Assembly: GCF_027789125.1 (NCBI RefSeq)
Contig: NZ_JAQFVF010000092.1
Coordinates: 124,001 to 188,000, forward strand
Direction: 5' to 3'
DNA length: 64,000 nucleotides
Source: Paenibacillus aestuarii
GTDB lineage: Bacteria; Bacillota; Bacilli; Paenibacillales; NBRC-103111
Positions 34,239-42,687 of this stretch are shown piece after piece (positions within the stretch are counted from its first letter, which is position 1; each line of letters starts with the position of its first letter). The position numbers and the translations under genes were made by a program. The notes beneath the pieces are model-generated. The model was not told where the DNA came from, searched no databases, and saw only the letters and a list, made by a program, of their open reading frames with translations.

Positions 34239-35192
34239 TCAATTACGGGATGATCCGTTAAGGTTGACTTCAAGCGGCAGCCTCCCGCTGCCTTGCGCCT
34301 GGTAACGCTTGACGGCTGCATTCGTGACATAAACGCCGGCGACAATAAGCACAGCGCCAATGCCATGGTACATATGCAGCGACTCACCTGTGAAACTCGT
34401 TGCAAATATCGCGCTAAAGAGCGGAATCAAGTTTAAAAAGCCCGCACAGCGTTGCGGACCGGCCAATTCAATCGCCCGATTCCAGGATAAAAAGGCGATC
34501 AATGAGGCAAACAGCCCGATATAGACAAGTCCGGCAACAAGCCCGGGGCTAGCGTTGATAGACGGGGCTTTCACGGCTAGTTCGAGCGCTGAGAGCGGAA
34601 TGAGGACGATGAGGGCAACCGTCACCTGCGCCAGCAGGAAAGGCGTCGACGGAAATCGGCCTGCCGCTCTCTTCATCCCGACGGAGTACAGTGCCCAGCA
34701 TAGGATCGCCAGCAGCATCAAGAGGTCCCCTTGATTGAAGGACAGCGTCAGCAGCGCATGCAGGCTTCCCCTTCCGATGATCCAGAATACGCCGAGCATC
34801 GAAATGACAATGCCAGGCAGCGCTGGCCAGGCAAAGCGCTCTTTCATGATCGCCGCAGCTAGGATGACGACGAGAATCGGTGTCGCCGAGTTCATCAGCG
34901 AGGCGTTGATCGAGCCTGTAAATTGCACCGCGGCATAGGTCAATGTGTTAAATCCGGCAACGCCTGTCAGGGATAAGAAGACGAGCATTTTCCAGCTTTT
35001 CGCCCATTCACGGCGCAAAAGCCAAACCTGCTTGCCGCAAAACGGCAGTAAACAGACGAAGGCCAAGCCCCAGCGTATCGCCGCCAGCGTCAACGGCGGG
35101 ATCTGGGCGACCAGCGCTTTGCCCGCGACGAAGTTGCCTCCCCATATGCAAGCTGCCACAATCAGTAAGACGTACGGTGAACGTTTGAACAT
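34239..35192 (-). CDS. EamA/DMT-family transporter
   Basis: A 317-residue membrane protein with ten predicted helices built from two EamA repeats (AACIWGGNFVAGKAL in the first, LAILCWALYSVGMKR in the second). This drug/metabolite transporter group exports amino acids or other metabolites, and the substrate cannot be predicted. I used ATG 35192. An upstream ATG at 35213 is possible but has no ribosome site. It is a single gene with no obvious partner. Confidence 0.88.
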   Translation of the reverse strand: MFKRSPYVLLIVAACIWGGNFVAGKALVAQIPPLTLAAIRWGLAFVCLLPFCGKQVWLLRREWAKSWKMLVFLSLTGVAGFNTLTYAAVQFTGSINASLMNSATPILVVILAAAIMKERFAWPALPGIVISMLGVFWIIGRGSLHALLTLSFNQGDLLMLLAILCWALYSVGMKRAAGRFPSTPFLLAQVTVALIVLIPLSALELAVKAPSINASPGLVAGLVYIGLFASLIAFLSWNRAIELAGPQRCAGFLNLIPLFSAIFATSFTGESLHMYHGIGAVLIVAGVYVTNAAVKRYQAQGSGRLPLEVNLNGSSRN

Positions 35193-35260
35193 AACAGCAA
35201 GTGCCCCTCTCATGGAAGATTAAAGTACCCCCATGATAACACAAGTCGCGCCTTCCGGGT

Positions 35261-35995
35261 TCACAGCTTTTGGATAGCTCGTACGGGCCGGTTGACATAA
35301 CGCTTGAAGTTGGTCGTCCGGATTCGTTTGGAACTTTTTTCCGCAAACAGCTCTTTCTCGGATATTTGCCACGTATGGGAACTGCGGTCGATTCTGCGGA
35401 AGGCGGCAAAATTGTAACTCGAGGTGCAGTACAGCTTGAAGCCCTTCCTGAGGCAGGCCTGCAAAAAGCGCGCATCGCTCCCCCGCTTGACGCGGACGAA
35501 TCGGACCCGCTTAAACACGCGGCGGTGAAACATGATCGTCGCCCCGGCAATTCGTTTGCATCGTGTATAAGAGCTGGCCGATGGTCTGCGCAGCAGTAAT
35601 GTTTTTCGATGCGGAAAATAAAGGAAATATGACTTTTTGCCGACGACGTCGGCCTTCGTGCGCCGGAACAACCGCATCGCTTCCGTCAAATACTTCGGCC
35701 CATAATAATCGTCGTCGTCGAATTTGGCGAGATAGTCGTATTTCGCGCGCGTCACAGCAAAATTCAAACATTGGCCCAGTGTTTTGTGTTCAGGAAGCTG
35801 ATAGATCCGCACATTCGGGTACTGGCTTGCGCGTTGTTGATATGCAGCGAGATTCATCGCATCGTTATTCAAAATGATCATCAGCTCTTTGTCTCGCCAA
35901 TTTTGGCTCGCATAGTTCTCAAACACTTTATCGATATACGAGAAACGCATCGTCACAGTGATCACCGTGACACCTTGTGTATGCAGCTTGCTCAT
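35261..35995 (-). CDS. Family 2 glycosyltransferase
   Basis: A 244-residue GT-A fold transferase with no membrane helix. It has the nucleotide-binding start VTVITVTMRFSYIDKVFENY, the metal-binding acidic cluster FDDDDYYGPKYL near residue 92 (DxD), and a basic C-terminus rich in Arg and Lys. It probably adds a sugar to a cell-envelope polysaccharide or to spore-surface glycan, using a nucleotide sugar. The divergent nucleotide-sugar dehydrogenase and nearby GT-D gene fit an envelope-glycan locus. GAGGTGA lies upstream of the ATG. Confidence 0.87.
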   Translation of the reverse strand: MSKLHTQGVTVITVTMRFSYIDKVFENYASQNWRDKELMIILNNDAMNLAAYQQRASQYPNVRIYQLPEHKTLGQCLNFAVTRAKYDYLAKFDDDDYYGPKYLTEAMRLFRRTKADVVGKKSYFLYFPHRKTLLLRRPSASSYTRCKRIAGATIMFHRRVFKRVRFVRVKRGSDARFLQACLRKGFKLYCTSSYNFAAFRRIDRSSHTWQISEKELFAEKSSKRIRTTNFKRYVNRPVRAIQKL

Positions 35996-36121
35996 AGAAT
36001 TGATTTCACCTCACTCTCTGAAAATAGTTAAACTGACCCTGTCATAGGTCGTGCTCTTTCCTATCAATCCTTAATATTTTATAGAGATGTAAGTTCTACT
36101 CATAGAAGGGAGACTCTTAGA

Positions 36122-37432
36122 ATGTTGGGAGAGAAATACACCGTAACAAAGACAGGCAAAATTGGCATTATCGGCCTTGGATTCGTAGGTCTTCCCTTGG
36201 CACTAGCTTTTATTCGCAAAGGTTTCCAAGTCATTGGCATAGATGTGGACGAACCGAAACTAAAGATGCTGCGAAGCAAGAAGAGTTACTTAACCGATAT
36301 TGAAGATGCGGAGATTGCTAGCGTCCTGACTGCTGGCTCGCTTAGCGTATCGAATTCTTATGCACAGCTGAAAAACGTTGAAAATGTCATTATATGTGTG
36401 CCGACACCGCTGACCCCCGAGCATACGCCGGACCTCGGTTATTTAACGTCAACTTGCAACCGGTTATTTCCATATTTACAAAAGAATCAATTAGTCGTCC
36501 TGGAGAGTTCGACGTTCCCCGGTACGACCAAAGAGGTCGTGCAGCCTATTTTGGAAAACAGCGGCCTCCGCGCAGGGATTGACTTCTACTTAGCCTATTC
36601 GCCGGAACGAATCGACCCGGGTTCCAAGCAGCTCAGCTTGGAGCAAATCCCGAAAGTCGTCAGTGGGCTTACAGCCCAATGCTTGAAACTAATCGTCACT
36701 TTATACAGCCAAGTGTTCGATCAAGTCGTCCCCGTCTCCACGACGGAAACGGCGGAAACGACCAAACTGCTGGAAAATACGTTCCGCTTGGTCAATATTT
36801 CTTTCATCAATGAATTTGCCCAAATCTGTCATGCCTTACAGGTGGATGTGTGGGAAGTCATTGCAGCAGCCAGTACAAAACCGTACGGGTTCACCCCTTT
36901 TTACCCGAGCGCCGGCGCCGGAGGGCATTGTATTCCGGTTGACCCTCTATATCTGCAATGGAGCGCCGTACAGCTTGGCATGCATAGCCAATTTATTGAA
37001 CTTGCCCATCGCGTCAATGAATCGATGTCAGGTTATATTTGGGGGCAGCTTAAAACTTATCTCCTTCAGCAAAAGCCTTTTTCCAAGCCCAGCGTCCTCA
37101 TCTATGGTGTCACTTATAAGCGAGATACCCCTGATATCCGGGAATCCACAGCGCTTCCGCTGATAGCCCTCATGCTGAGGGACGGTGTTCATGTCAACTA
37201 CCATGATCCGTTGGTGCCGCAGCTGCAAGTAGCCGGAACGACGCTTCACAGCACAGACCTCACTAAAGAGGCGCTGCGAGAATCTGACTGTGTGCTGATT
37301 CATACCGATCATACGGCCATTCCCGTCTCGTTCCTGCTTGCGCACGCTTCTCTCATCTATGACACCCGCAACGCGATGAAAGACAAGACAGGCAGCGCTA
37401 CCGTCATTAAGCTTGGGGGCGGCTACGCATGA
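36122..37432 (+). CDS. Nucleotide-sugar 6-dehydrogenase (UDP-GlcNAc/ManNAc/Glc type)
   Basis: An NAD-dependent four-electron oxidase, 436 residues, that turns a UDP-hexose into its uronic acid. The Rossmann motif GIIGLGFVGLPLALAF, the ESSTFPGTT block, the SPERIDPGS block and catalytic Cys270 in GAGGHCIPVDP are all present, as is the C-terminal GVTYKRDTPDIRES. The sequence is closest by eye to WbpA/WecC-like enzymes acting on UDP-GlcNAc or UDP-ManNAc rather than plain UDP-glucose dehydrogenase. GGGAG precedes the ATG at normal distance. It lies between two glycosyltransferase genes and likely supplies a uronic-acid donor for envelope glycan. Confidence 0.92.
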   Translation: MLGEKYTVTKTGKIGIIGLGFVGLPLALAFIRKGFQVIGIDVDEPKLKMLRSKKSYLTDIEDAEIASVLTAGSLSVSNSYAQLKNVENVIICVPTPLTPEHTPDLGYLTSTCNRLFPYLQKNQLVVLESSTFPGTTKEVVQPILENSGLRAGIDFYLAYSPERIDPGSKQLSLEQIPKVVSGLTAQCLKLIVTLYSQVFDQVVPVSTTETAETTKLLENTFRLVNISFINEFAQICHALQVDVWEVIAAASTKPYGFTPFYPSAGAGGHCIPVDPLYLQWSAVQLGMHSQFIELAHRVNESMSGYIWGQLKTYLLQQKPFSKPSVLIYGVTYKRDTPDIRESTALPLIALMLRDGVHVNYHDPLVPQLQVAGTTLHSTDLTKEALRESDCVLIHTDHTAIPVSFLLAHASLIYDTRNAMKDKTGSATVIKLGGGYA

Positions 37433-37488
37433 AACTGACTTGGAGACTTTGTTGGCGAAGGAAGTAGAGGTTGCCATTCAGCTTTGGA

Positions 37489-38208
37489 TCAGAGTTTGGG
37501 TTTAGACATTGCTTTGGTGCGAAGAAAACGGGGCGCTTTGCCGAAGTCGAGGGCGACCTTGCCGGTTAATTGCGCGATTTGGGGTGCAAGGATCACGGCA
37601 TTTATCCCGCACGATATCAGAGCGATGTCAAACGAATGCCGCATAGCGGTGACTTGCTTTAATGTTTGGTTGATTTGTCCGTAATCGGAAAAACGAATCG
37701 TTCGGGTCACTTTAAGATGATGTGGGGGGCGCTCCAACAGCGACTTGATGTGGCGCGGATTTTTATTCAGGATCAGTATGCGTCTGCCTTTCAAAAGCTG
37801 ATAAAACTTTGGATTTTGAGGCATCATCCGATTGGCGCAGGCATGGCAGGTGAACGCCGGATGCAAGCCGTAATGCTTGAACAATTGATTGGTCAGCCTT
37901 CTTTTTAAATAAGCCGGCGCCTTAATCGTGGTGTCATTTGTGGGGAGAATGCCGACGATGGTGGCAGCGCGAATCGAGCGCACGATCTGATCTCTGGCTT
38001 TCAAATTCGGGAGTGTCACGCCCTTTTGCCCTCTTCTGGACTTGTGCGCCCATGGCTCACGCATTACTTTTTTAATCGGCCAGATCGACTTTTGCGCCAG
38101 GACAATATTTTCGCCGTCGCCAATTCTTACTAAGGATAACGGTCTTTTTTGATCCAAAGCCTGCTCAATGCGCCTCAAGACGTCGGGGAGAAACAAATAG
38201 GTGGACAT
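37489..38208 (-). CDS. GT-D fold glycosyltransferase
   Basis: A 239-residue protein with the GT-D (DUF1792-type) signature SLVRIGDGENIVLAQ near residue 25, the sequence around the D-x-E nucleotide-binding motif. Later blocks include HACANRMMPQN and ISCGINAVILAPQIAQLTGK with the terminal DFGKAP motif. GT-D enzymes transfer glucose or related sugars, for example in glycosylation of serine-rich repeat proteins. It converges on the nucleotide-sugar dehydrogenase with 56 bp between the stops. Together with the GT2 gene it suggests a small glycan or glycoprotein locus. Confidence 0.87.
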   Translation of the reverse strand: MSTYLFLPDVLRRIEQALDQKRPLSLVRIGDGENIVLAQKSIWPIKKVMREPWAHKSRRGQKGVTLPNLKARDQIVRSIRAATIVGILPTNDTTIKAPAYLKRRLTNQLFKHYGLHPAFTCHACANRMMPQNPKFYQLLKGRRILILNKNPRHIKSLLERPPHHLKVTRTIRFSDYGQINQTLKQVTAMRHSFDIALISCGINAVILAPQIAQLTGKVALDFGKAPRFLRTKAMSKPKL

Positions 38209-38292
38209 TCCATTCCCTCTTTTCCATTCAGTCCTTTCATCCCCACAGTATATGAAGCCCGCCTTTCAAGAGGATGGGCATTAACCGAAAAT

Positions 38293-38339
38293 AGGAGCCC
38301 GCTCTGAACCGCATCCTTCACCCGTTCAGAGAGGCTCCT
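38293..38339. terminator. Orphan long hairpin
   Basis: AGGAGCC plus CTCTGAAC pairs with GTTCAGAG plus GGCTCCT, a 15-bp stem with one bulge on each side. Moderate T tracts lie on both sides, but no recognised gene ends beside it. It lies between two divergent genes. Confidence 0.5.
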
Positions 38340-38436
38340 TCGATTTTACAAGCAGCATGGAAACTTCTACCGCACATTCGCCTACCCGACTGCATATGGT
38401 GAAAAGAAGAAAATGGGCCATAAGGAGGGATTTGGC

Positions 38437-38796
38437 GTGCATTACAACGCATTCAGACCGAGCATTCACGACGTGTTCCGCTGTTTTCAAAAGTGGACGA
38501 CCATCCATCTCAGCGATGGGACAACATTAACCGCCTATCTGGTTTCGGGCGATTTGAATTATGCCAACGGGTATTTGATGCACAATTCCTATCAATCGCT
38601 TCGTTGTCGCGGTATGAAGGTGCACCCTATGCAGCAAGCGCAGTCCTGTCTGAACCAGTGGGTCACGGTTACACTGCGGAATGGTTTCAGCCTTGACTTC
38701 TACCTGACTTCATATGATGGACAAATGATTGGCGGCGTCTTGCCGACCCGGCAGCTCCTGCCCTTGGCTCATCAGATTATGAGCGTGGATTGCTAA
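38437..38796 (+). CDS. Hypothetical 119-residue protein
   Basis: A small soluble protein of unknown function. A perfect AAGGAGG lies eight to nine bases before the GTG at 38437. The upstream ATG at 38413 would place it inside the gene. Two similar internal segments, WTTIHLSDGTTLTAYLVSG and WVTVTLRNGFSLDFYLTSY, look like a duplicated small beta-fold (about residues 20-50 and 75-105). Its stop overlaps by 4 bp the stop of the SR1P-like gene on the other strand. Confidence 0.7.
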   Translation: MHYNAFRPSIHDVFRCFQKWTTIHLSDGTTLTAYLVSGDLNYANGYLMHNSYQSLRCRGMKVHPMQQAQSCLNQWVTVTLRNGFSLDFYLTSYDGQMIGGVLPTRQLLPLAHQIMSVDC

Positions 38797-38999
38797 CGTG
38801 ATTTTAAGCTCTCTTCCTTCTGGACGCCCGCTCCTTCTCGCTTATCCTTTTCCGCACATTCCGGAGAGCTGCACACATTGTAAAACTTCTTCACCCCATT
38901 GGTCGGCAGCGTGGCAATGACCGCATTGCAATGCTTGCAAAGAATAACACCCAGATCGTTCTGCACAGACTTTACTTTTACCTGGTGGATGTAAGACAT
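38793..38999 (-). CDS. SR1P-like small Cys-rich protein (GapA-binding peptide family)
   Basis: A 68-residue protein whose middle (LGVILCKHCNAVIATL, then KKFYNVCSSPEC) aligns by eye with B. subtilis SR1P, the 39-residue peptide encoded by the small RNA SR1 that binds GapA. Four cysteines in a CxxC...CxxxxC layout suggest metal binding. The N- and C-terminal extensions are not in SR1P. AAGGAGGAA sits five bases before the ATG, inside the end of gapB, and the two genes overlap by 22 bp, so translation is coupled. In B. subtilis both gapB and SR1 are repressed by CcpN. Here the two functions appear fused in one operon. The family call is from memory of short motifs. Confidence 0.65.
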   Translation of the reverse strand: MSYIHQVKVKSVQNDLGVILCKHCNAVIATLPTNGVKKFYNVCSSPECAEKDKREGAGVQKEESLKSR

Positions 39000-40024
39000 T
39001 TCGCTTCCTCCTTAAATGTTGTGCTCACGGCACGAGAGATATAAACTGCAAAATCAACGACCCGGCATGCGTAAGCCCACTCATTGTCATACCAGGCCAG
39101 CAGTTTAATTTGATCGTCTTGCGTCATAATGCTCAGTCCGTCCACGATCGCCGACTTGTCATTGCCGATATAATCCGCGGAAACGAGCGGCAGCTCGCTA
39201 TAATCGACATAGGCTCCGATAGGCCCTTGAACAGCCTGTCGGATGGCCTGTTTCACTTCGTCAACCGTGACGCTGCGGCCCACCGTTACTTGCAGATCAA
39301 GCAGGGACACATCCTGCGTCGGCACGCGGACGGAGACGCCTTGAATGCGGGACGCCAGATTAGGGAGCACATCTGTAAGCGCTTTACCGACACCCGTCGA
39401 TGTCGGAATGATCGCATTCGTACAAGCCCGGGCACGGCGGAGATCTTTGTGCGGGTTATCCAAATGGTTCTGGTCATTCGTAAACGCATGCACCGTCGTC
39501 ATCCAACCGCTCCTCACCCCGAAAGCCTCATCCAGCATCTTAAGCACCGGGGAGATGCAATTCGTCGTGCAGGATGCGGTGGAAAGCAAGTGATGCTCCT
39601 CCGGGCTGTACCGAGCTTCATTCACCCCCATGACGACGGTCAAATCCATCTGTGTGCCTGGGGCGGTAATGAGCACCTTCTGCGCACCGGCAGCCAAATG
39701 ACGCTGAGCACCTTCGCGGTCATTGAACTTGCCTGTCGCGTCGATCACCAGTTCGATGCCGAGTTCTGCCCATGGCAGCAGCTCCGGCTTCCTCTCATTC
39801 GCGACCTCCACCCGCCGCCCATTGATGAGCAAATGATCGGACATCGCTTCCACTTGTGCGTTCCATGTGCCATGCACAGAATCATATTTGAGCAGATGAG
39901 CCAGCACATGTAAGGGACTTGTTGAGTTAATCGCTTTCAACTCGTACATCGGGTTCTCATCGCTGCACATTTGTCGAATACATAGTCTTCCGATTCTTCC
40001 AGTTCCACTGATGGCGACTCGCAT
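38978..40024 (-). CDS. gapB: Glyceraldehyde-3-phosphate dehydrogenase, gluconeogenic (GapB) type
   Basis: A 348-residue GAPDH with the Rossmann start GTGRIGRLCIRQM, catalytic cysteine in STASCTTNCISP and the C-terminal WYDNEWAY. The coenzyme loop reads AINSTSPLHVLAHLLKYDS. It lacks the Asp of the NDLTD loop that fixes NAD in glycolytic GapA, so NADP use and a gluconeogenic direction are likely. ATG 40024 follows GGAGAG by seven bases. The promoter (TTGCAC, 17 bp, TATATT) is overlaid by CcpN-like sites, and ccpN is in this window. The SR1P-like gene overlaps its end. Confidence 0.9.
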   Translation of the reverse strand: MRVAISGTGRIGRLCIRQMCSDENPMYELKAINSTSPLHVLAHLLKYDSVHGTWNAQVEAMSDHLLINGRRVEVANERKPELLPWAELGIELVIDATGKFNDREGAQRHLAAGAQKVLITAPGTQMDLTVVMGVNEARYSPEEHHLLSTASCTTNCISPVLKMLDEAFGVRSGWMTTVHAFTNDQNHLDNPHKDLRRARACTNAIIPTSTGVGKALTDVLPNLASRIQGVSVRVPTQDVSLLDLQVTVGRSVTVDEVKQAIRQAVQGPIGAYVDYSELPLVSADYIGNDKSAIVDGLSIMTQDDQIKLLAWYDNEWAYACRVVDFAVYISRAVSTTFKEEAKCLTSTR

Positions 40025-40051
40025 GATCATCTCTCCAAATCAATTATTTAG

Positions 40052-40167
40052 TATGTCATAAATATATAATATATTTAAATAATGTGCAATATATATTTGA
40101 AAAATGGGTTTTCATGTGAAATACATGTATATAGGAGATTGGATTCGCGTATATAGTGTGTCATATA
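40052..40167. promoter_or_regulatory. Array of four CcpN-like operator sites at the gapB promoter
   Basis: Matches to the CcpN consensus TRTGHYATAYW, as I remember it, lie in one orientation: TATGTCATAAA (40052-40062, 10 of 11), TGTGCAATATA (40083-40093, 10 of 11), TGTGAAATACA (40115-40125, 10 of 11) and TGTGTCATATA (40157-40167, 11 of 11). The first covers the predicted -10 and start site, the second the -35. Confidence 0.6.
40061..40089 (-). promoter_or_regulatory. Predicted gapB promoter
   Basis: On the minus strand TTGCAC (40089-40084), a 17-bp spacer and TATATT (40066-40061) lie 37 bp from the gapB start codon. Confidence 0.5.
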
Positions 40168-40350
40168 CGATTTAGAGTGGTGGCGGCTGCGCGGGTGGCA
40201 AGCCTTGCATCTGCTGCGTGGGGGCTTAACTGCTATACAGCATGTTACACCAAGCAGTCGTGTGGCTATATGGCGGGTCGTACTTCGGCAGTAAAAAGGA
40301 TTTTCCTTATTTCCATACTGCAGCACGCTTCGTTAAAGGCCTATTATCAT

Positions 40351-40387
40351 AAAAAAACCACGTTCACTGCCAAAGCAGCAAACGTGG
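40351..40387 (-). terminator. Rho-independent terminator of the 56-residue gene
   Basis: CCACGTT pairs with AACGTGG around a loop containing a further GCTGCTTTGGCAG stem, followed by seven T on the minus strand, eight bases after the stop codon. Confidence 0.8.
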
Positions 40388-40394
40388 TCGAACT

Positions 40395-40565
40395 TCACTT
40401 CTCCTCTTCACAAGTCCCGCACGAGCCGGGATATCCGTCGGTCGCCTTCATTTCGTCCATGTGCGCGCGCATGTCCTCATCTGCCGGCATGTCGGCGACA
40501 AGCTTGACGGCTGGCTGATGGAATTCTACATGGCCTTTTGGGGGATTTTGATTTTCACCTGTCAT
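40395..40565 (-). CDS. Hypothetical 56-residue protein with C-terminal CxxC
   Basis: A short acidic protein (MTGENQNPPKGHVEF at the front) that ends GYPGSCGTCEEEK. The CGTC pair could bind a metal or form a disulfide. A run of charged helix (ADMPADEDMRAHMDEMKATD) precedes it. ATG 40565 is favoured over the GTG four codons upstream because of a GGTG-containing purine stretch nine bases away. A strong terminator follows. I believe similar small proteins are common in Paenibacillus, but no function is known to me. Confidence 0.65.
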   Translation of the reverse strand: MTGENQNPPKGHVEFHQPAVKLVADMPADEDMRAHMDEMKATDGYPGSCGTCEEEK

Positions 40566-40638
40566 ATTTGGATTCACCGCCTCTACAGCTGATTTCGCCT
40601 CTTATTTTTGCAAATTGGCCGCAAAGTTATTCCAAATA

Positions 40639-40672
40639 AAAAAGAGACACACTGCCGCAGCAGCGTGCCTCC
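40639..40672 (-). terminator. Rho-independent terminator of the SLH gene
   Basis: On the minus strand GAGGCACGCTG pairs with CAGTGTGTCTC, followed by six T, just after the stop codon. Confidence 0.75.
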
Positions 40673-40679
40673 AAGCGAT

Positions 40680-42530
40680 TTATTTTACAACGATCGAGGT
40701 GACGATATTGTTCGTGCCGATCAGCTCAACGAGATTACCTGCGCTGAATAAGCCCAAGTTCCCGGATAAGCTGACATTCGGTGATACATTATACAAAGTG
40801 TTTTGATCGGCGCCGTTAATGTTTTGGGTGATTGTAATGGTCGCTATGACGCCTTGTGCGTTAACGGTTGTGCTTTTCAAATACCCATAAATATCAAAAG
40901 ATTGGCCAACGCTTCCGTTGCTTGTAACCTCAATGTAAATAACTTGATTGTTAGAAGTGCGAAGGTTGACGATATCTCCCGCGCGAAGATCAGACAACGT
41001 GGCCCGCACGCCGTTGCGATAAACTACGACATCAGGGTGAATCGTGTAGTAAACGGAACTGCTGCCTGACGGAGTCACTTGCAGCACATTGTTGTAAACC
41101 GCAGCGTTCAGCGTGGCGCCAGTGCTGATGGTTTGCGCCATTTGTGTCACCTGAACGTAAGTGACTAAATTGTTGGATGTGCTAATATTTACCACATCCC
41201 CGATTTGCAGTGCAGAGCGGCTGACTTGAACACCATTGCGGTAAATGACAGCATTGGAATCCAGCGTATACGATGTGTTCACGCCAGCTTTCATCAACTG
41301 CAGTACATTATCGTTCACGATAGCGCTGACGGTGCCGCTGCTTGTGACAGGTGTGGCGGAAGTCGATACGGCAATGTAGGTCACTAGATTGTTCGCAATG
41401 CTCAGGCTGACCACATCCCCAACCCGAAGATCGTATGCGGTGATTCTTGTGCCGTCTCTGTACAAGACAACGTTCGGATCAAGCGCCAACGAAGAAGATT
41501 GCGAGCCATTGGTGATGGTCAACGTATTATTCGTAACCGGTACGCTAACGGTACCGTTATACAGAACTGTGTTCGAGTTCACCGGCGTCGTAACTTCAAT
41601 GAACACAACCTGATTGTTGTACAGGCTGATTTTGACCTGGTCGCCGACTTGAATCGCCGATGGGCTCACTTTGGCTCCATTCCGGTAGACAAAAACTTCC
41701 GGATGCAGCGCGTACGAATACGTGCTTCCCGAGCGTGTCAGGTTCAGCGTACTGCCCGTTACCGCAGTATTCACCGTACCTGTCAGTGTGTTGTTGTCCT
41801 GATCCGGCAATTGGCCCCCGACGCGGTCCAGCAGCGCTGCAAGCTGTGCCCGTGTTACCGCCTGGTTCGGTCTGAACGTATTGTCTTCAAAGCCATCGAT
41901 AAGCCCCCGTTCCCGCGCAACAGCCACATAGCCAACCGATCCCGCTGGAATTTGCTTGGCATCTTTAAACGGCAGCACCGTATTCATCTTGGCTTTAGCA
42001 TCCGCGTCCAGCTTCAGCGCTTTCACCAACAGTGTCGTCGCCCACAGCCTGTCGCTGACTTTTTGCGGGTTAACCATGTCATCACCTTCTGAGAACAGGT
42101 CATTCTCCAAAGCGACGGCAACATAACCGACAGCCCAAGCAGGAATTTGATTGGCATCTTTGAAATTCAGCTTCGTGCTCATTTTCGCCGGCGATTCTGC
42201 CTGATCGCGCAGCCCCATTAAACGGACGGCCGCTGTAATCGCTTCGATGCGGGATACCGTGTTTTGCGGCTTAAACGTGCCGTCGTCATAACCTTCAAAC
42301 ACACGCTTGGAAGCAAGGCTGGCAATATAACGCATCGCCCACTCCGAGTTCTTTAAATCGTTGAACGTCAAATGTAATTCAAACTTGATATTGTCTTTCC
42401 GGTCATCATCGTGTCTGCCCTTGCCTTTCCCATTGCCATTGCCATTGCCGTCGGCCAGAGCCACCGTGCCGCTGCCTAGCATCATGACGAGTACAAGTCC
42501 TGCTGCGACTGCTTTTTTCACATGCAACAT
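40680..42530 (-). CDS. S-layer homology (SLH) domain surface protein with beta repeats
   Basis: A 616-residue exported protein. The signal peptide ends near residue 27 (GTVALADG), followed by a Gly/Asn/Lys linker. Three SLH domains (about 45-225; SKRVFEGYDDGTFKPQNTVSRIEA, DGFEDNTFRPNQAVTRAQ) anchor it to pyruvylated cell-wall polymer. Then come four homologous repeats of about 70 residues, each with a Y(R)xG turn (VYRNGAKVS, LYRDGTRIT, IYRNGVQVS, VYRNGVRAT) and a VGDxVxI...NNxVxxI strand pair, and a diverged fifth. The repeats probably form small beta-barrels of unknown ligand. ATG 42530 has a strong GGGAGAGGGA site. Confidence 0.92.
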   Translation of the reverse strand: MLHVKKAVAAGLVLVMMLGSGTVALADGNGNGNGKGKGRHDDDRKDNIKFELHLTFNDLKNSEWAMRYIASLASKRVFEGYDDGTFKPQNTVSRIEAITAAVRLMGLRDQAESPAKMSTKLNFKDANQIPAWAVGYVAVALENDLFSEGDDMVNPQKVSDRLWATTLLVKALKLDADAKAKMNTVLPFKDAKQIPAGSVGYVAVARERGLIDGFEDNTFRPNQAVTRAQLAALLDRVGGQLPDQDNNTLTGTVNTAVTGSTLNLTRSGSTYSYALHPEVFVYRNGAKVSPSAIQVGDQVKISLYNNQVVFIEVTTPVNSNTVLYNGTVSVPVTNNTLTITNGSQSSSLALDPNVVLYRDGTRITAYDLRVGDVVSLSIANNLVTYIAVSTSATPVTSSGTVSAIVNDNVLQLMKAGVNTSYTLDSNAVIYRNGVQVSRSALQIGDVVNISTSNNLVTYVQVTQMAQTISTGATLNAAVYNNVLQVTPSGSSSVYYTIHPDVVVYRNGVRATLSDLRAGDIVNLRTSNNQVIYIEVTSNGSVGQSFDIYGYLKSTTVNAQGVIATITITQNINGADQNTLYNVSPNVSLSGNLGLFSAGNLVELIGTNNIVTSIVVK

Positions 42531-42687
42531 CCGTTCCCTCTCCCTTATCATTAAAATGATTCATGATGACTGATGATCTATCATATCAATTCGACGGTTT
42601 GGGTAATTATGGGAGGGTAAGCTTGAAATTCCCAACAAATTTATTTCCAATTATTTTCCACTACTTATATAACGATCGAGCCTCAAC

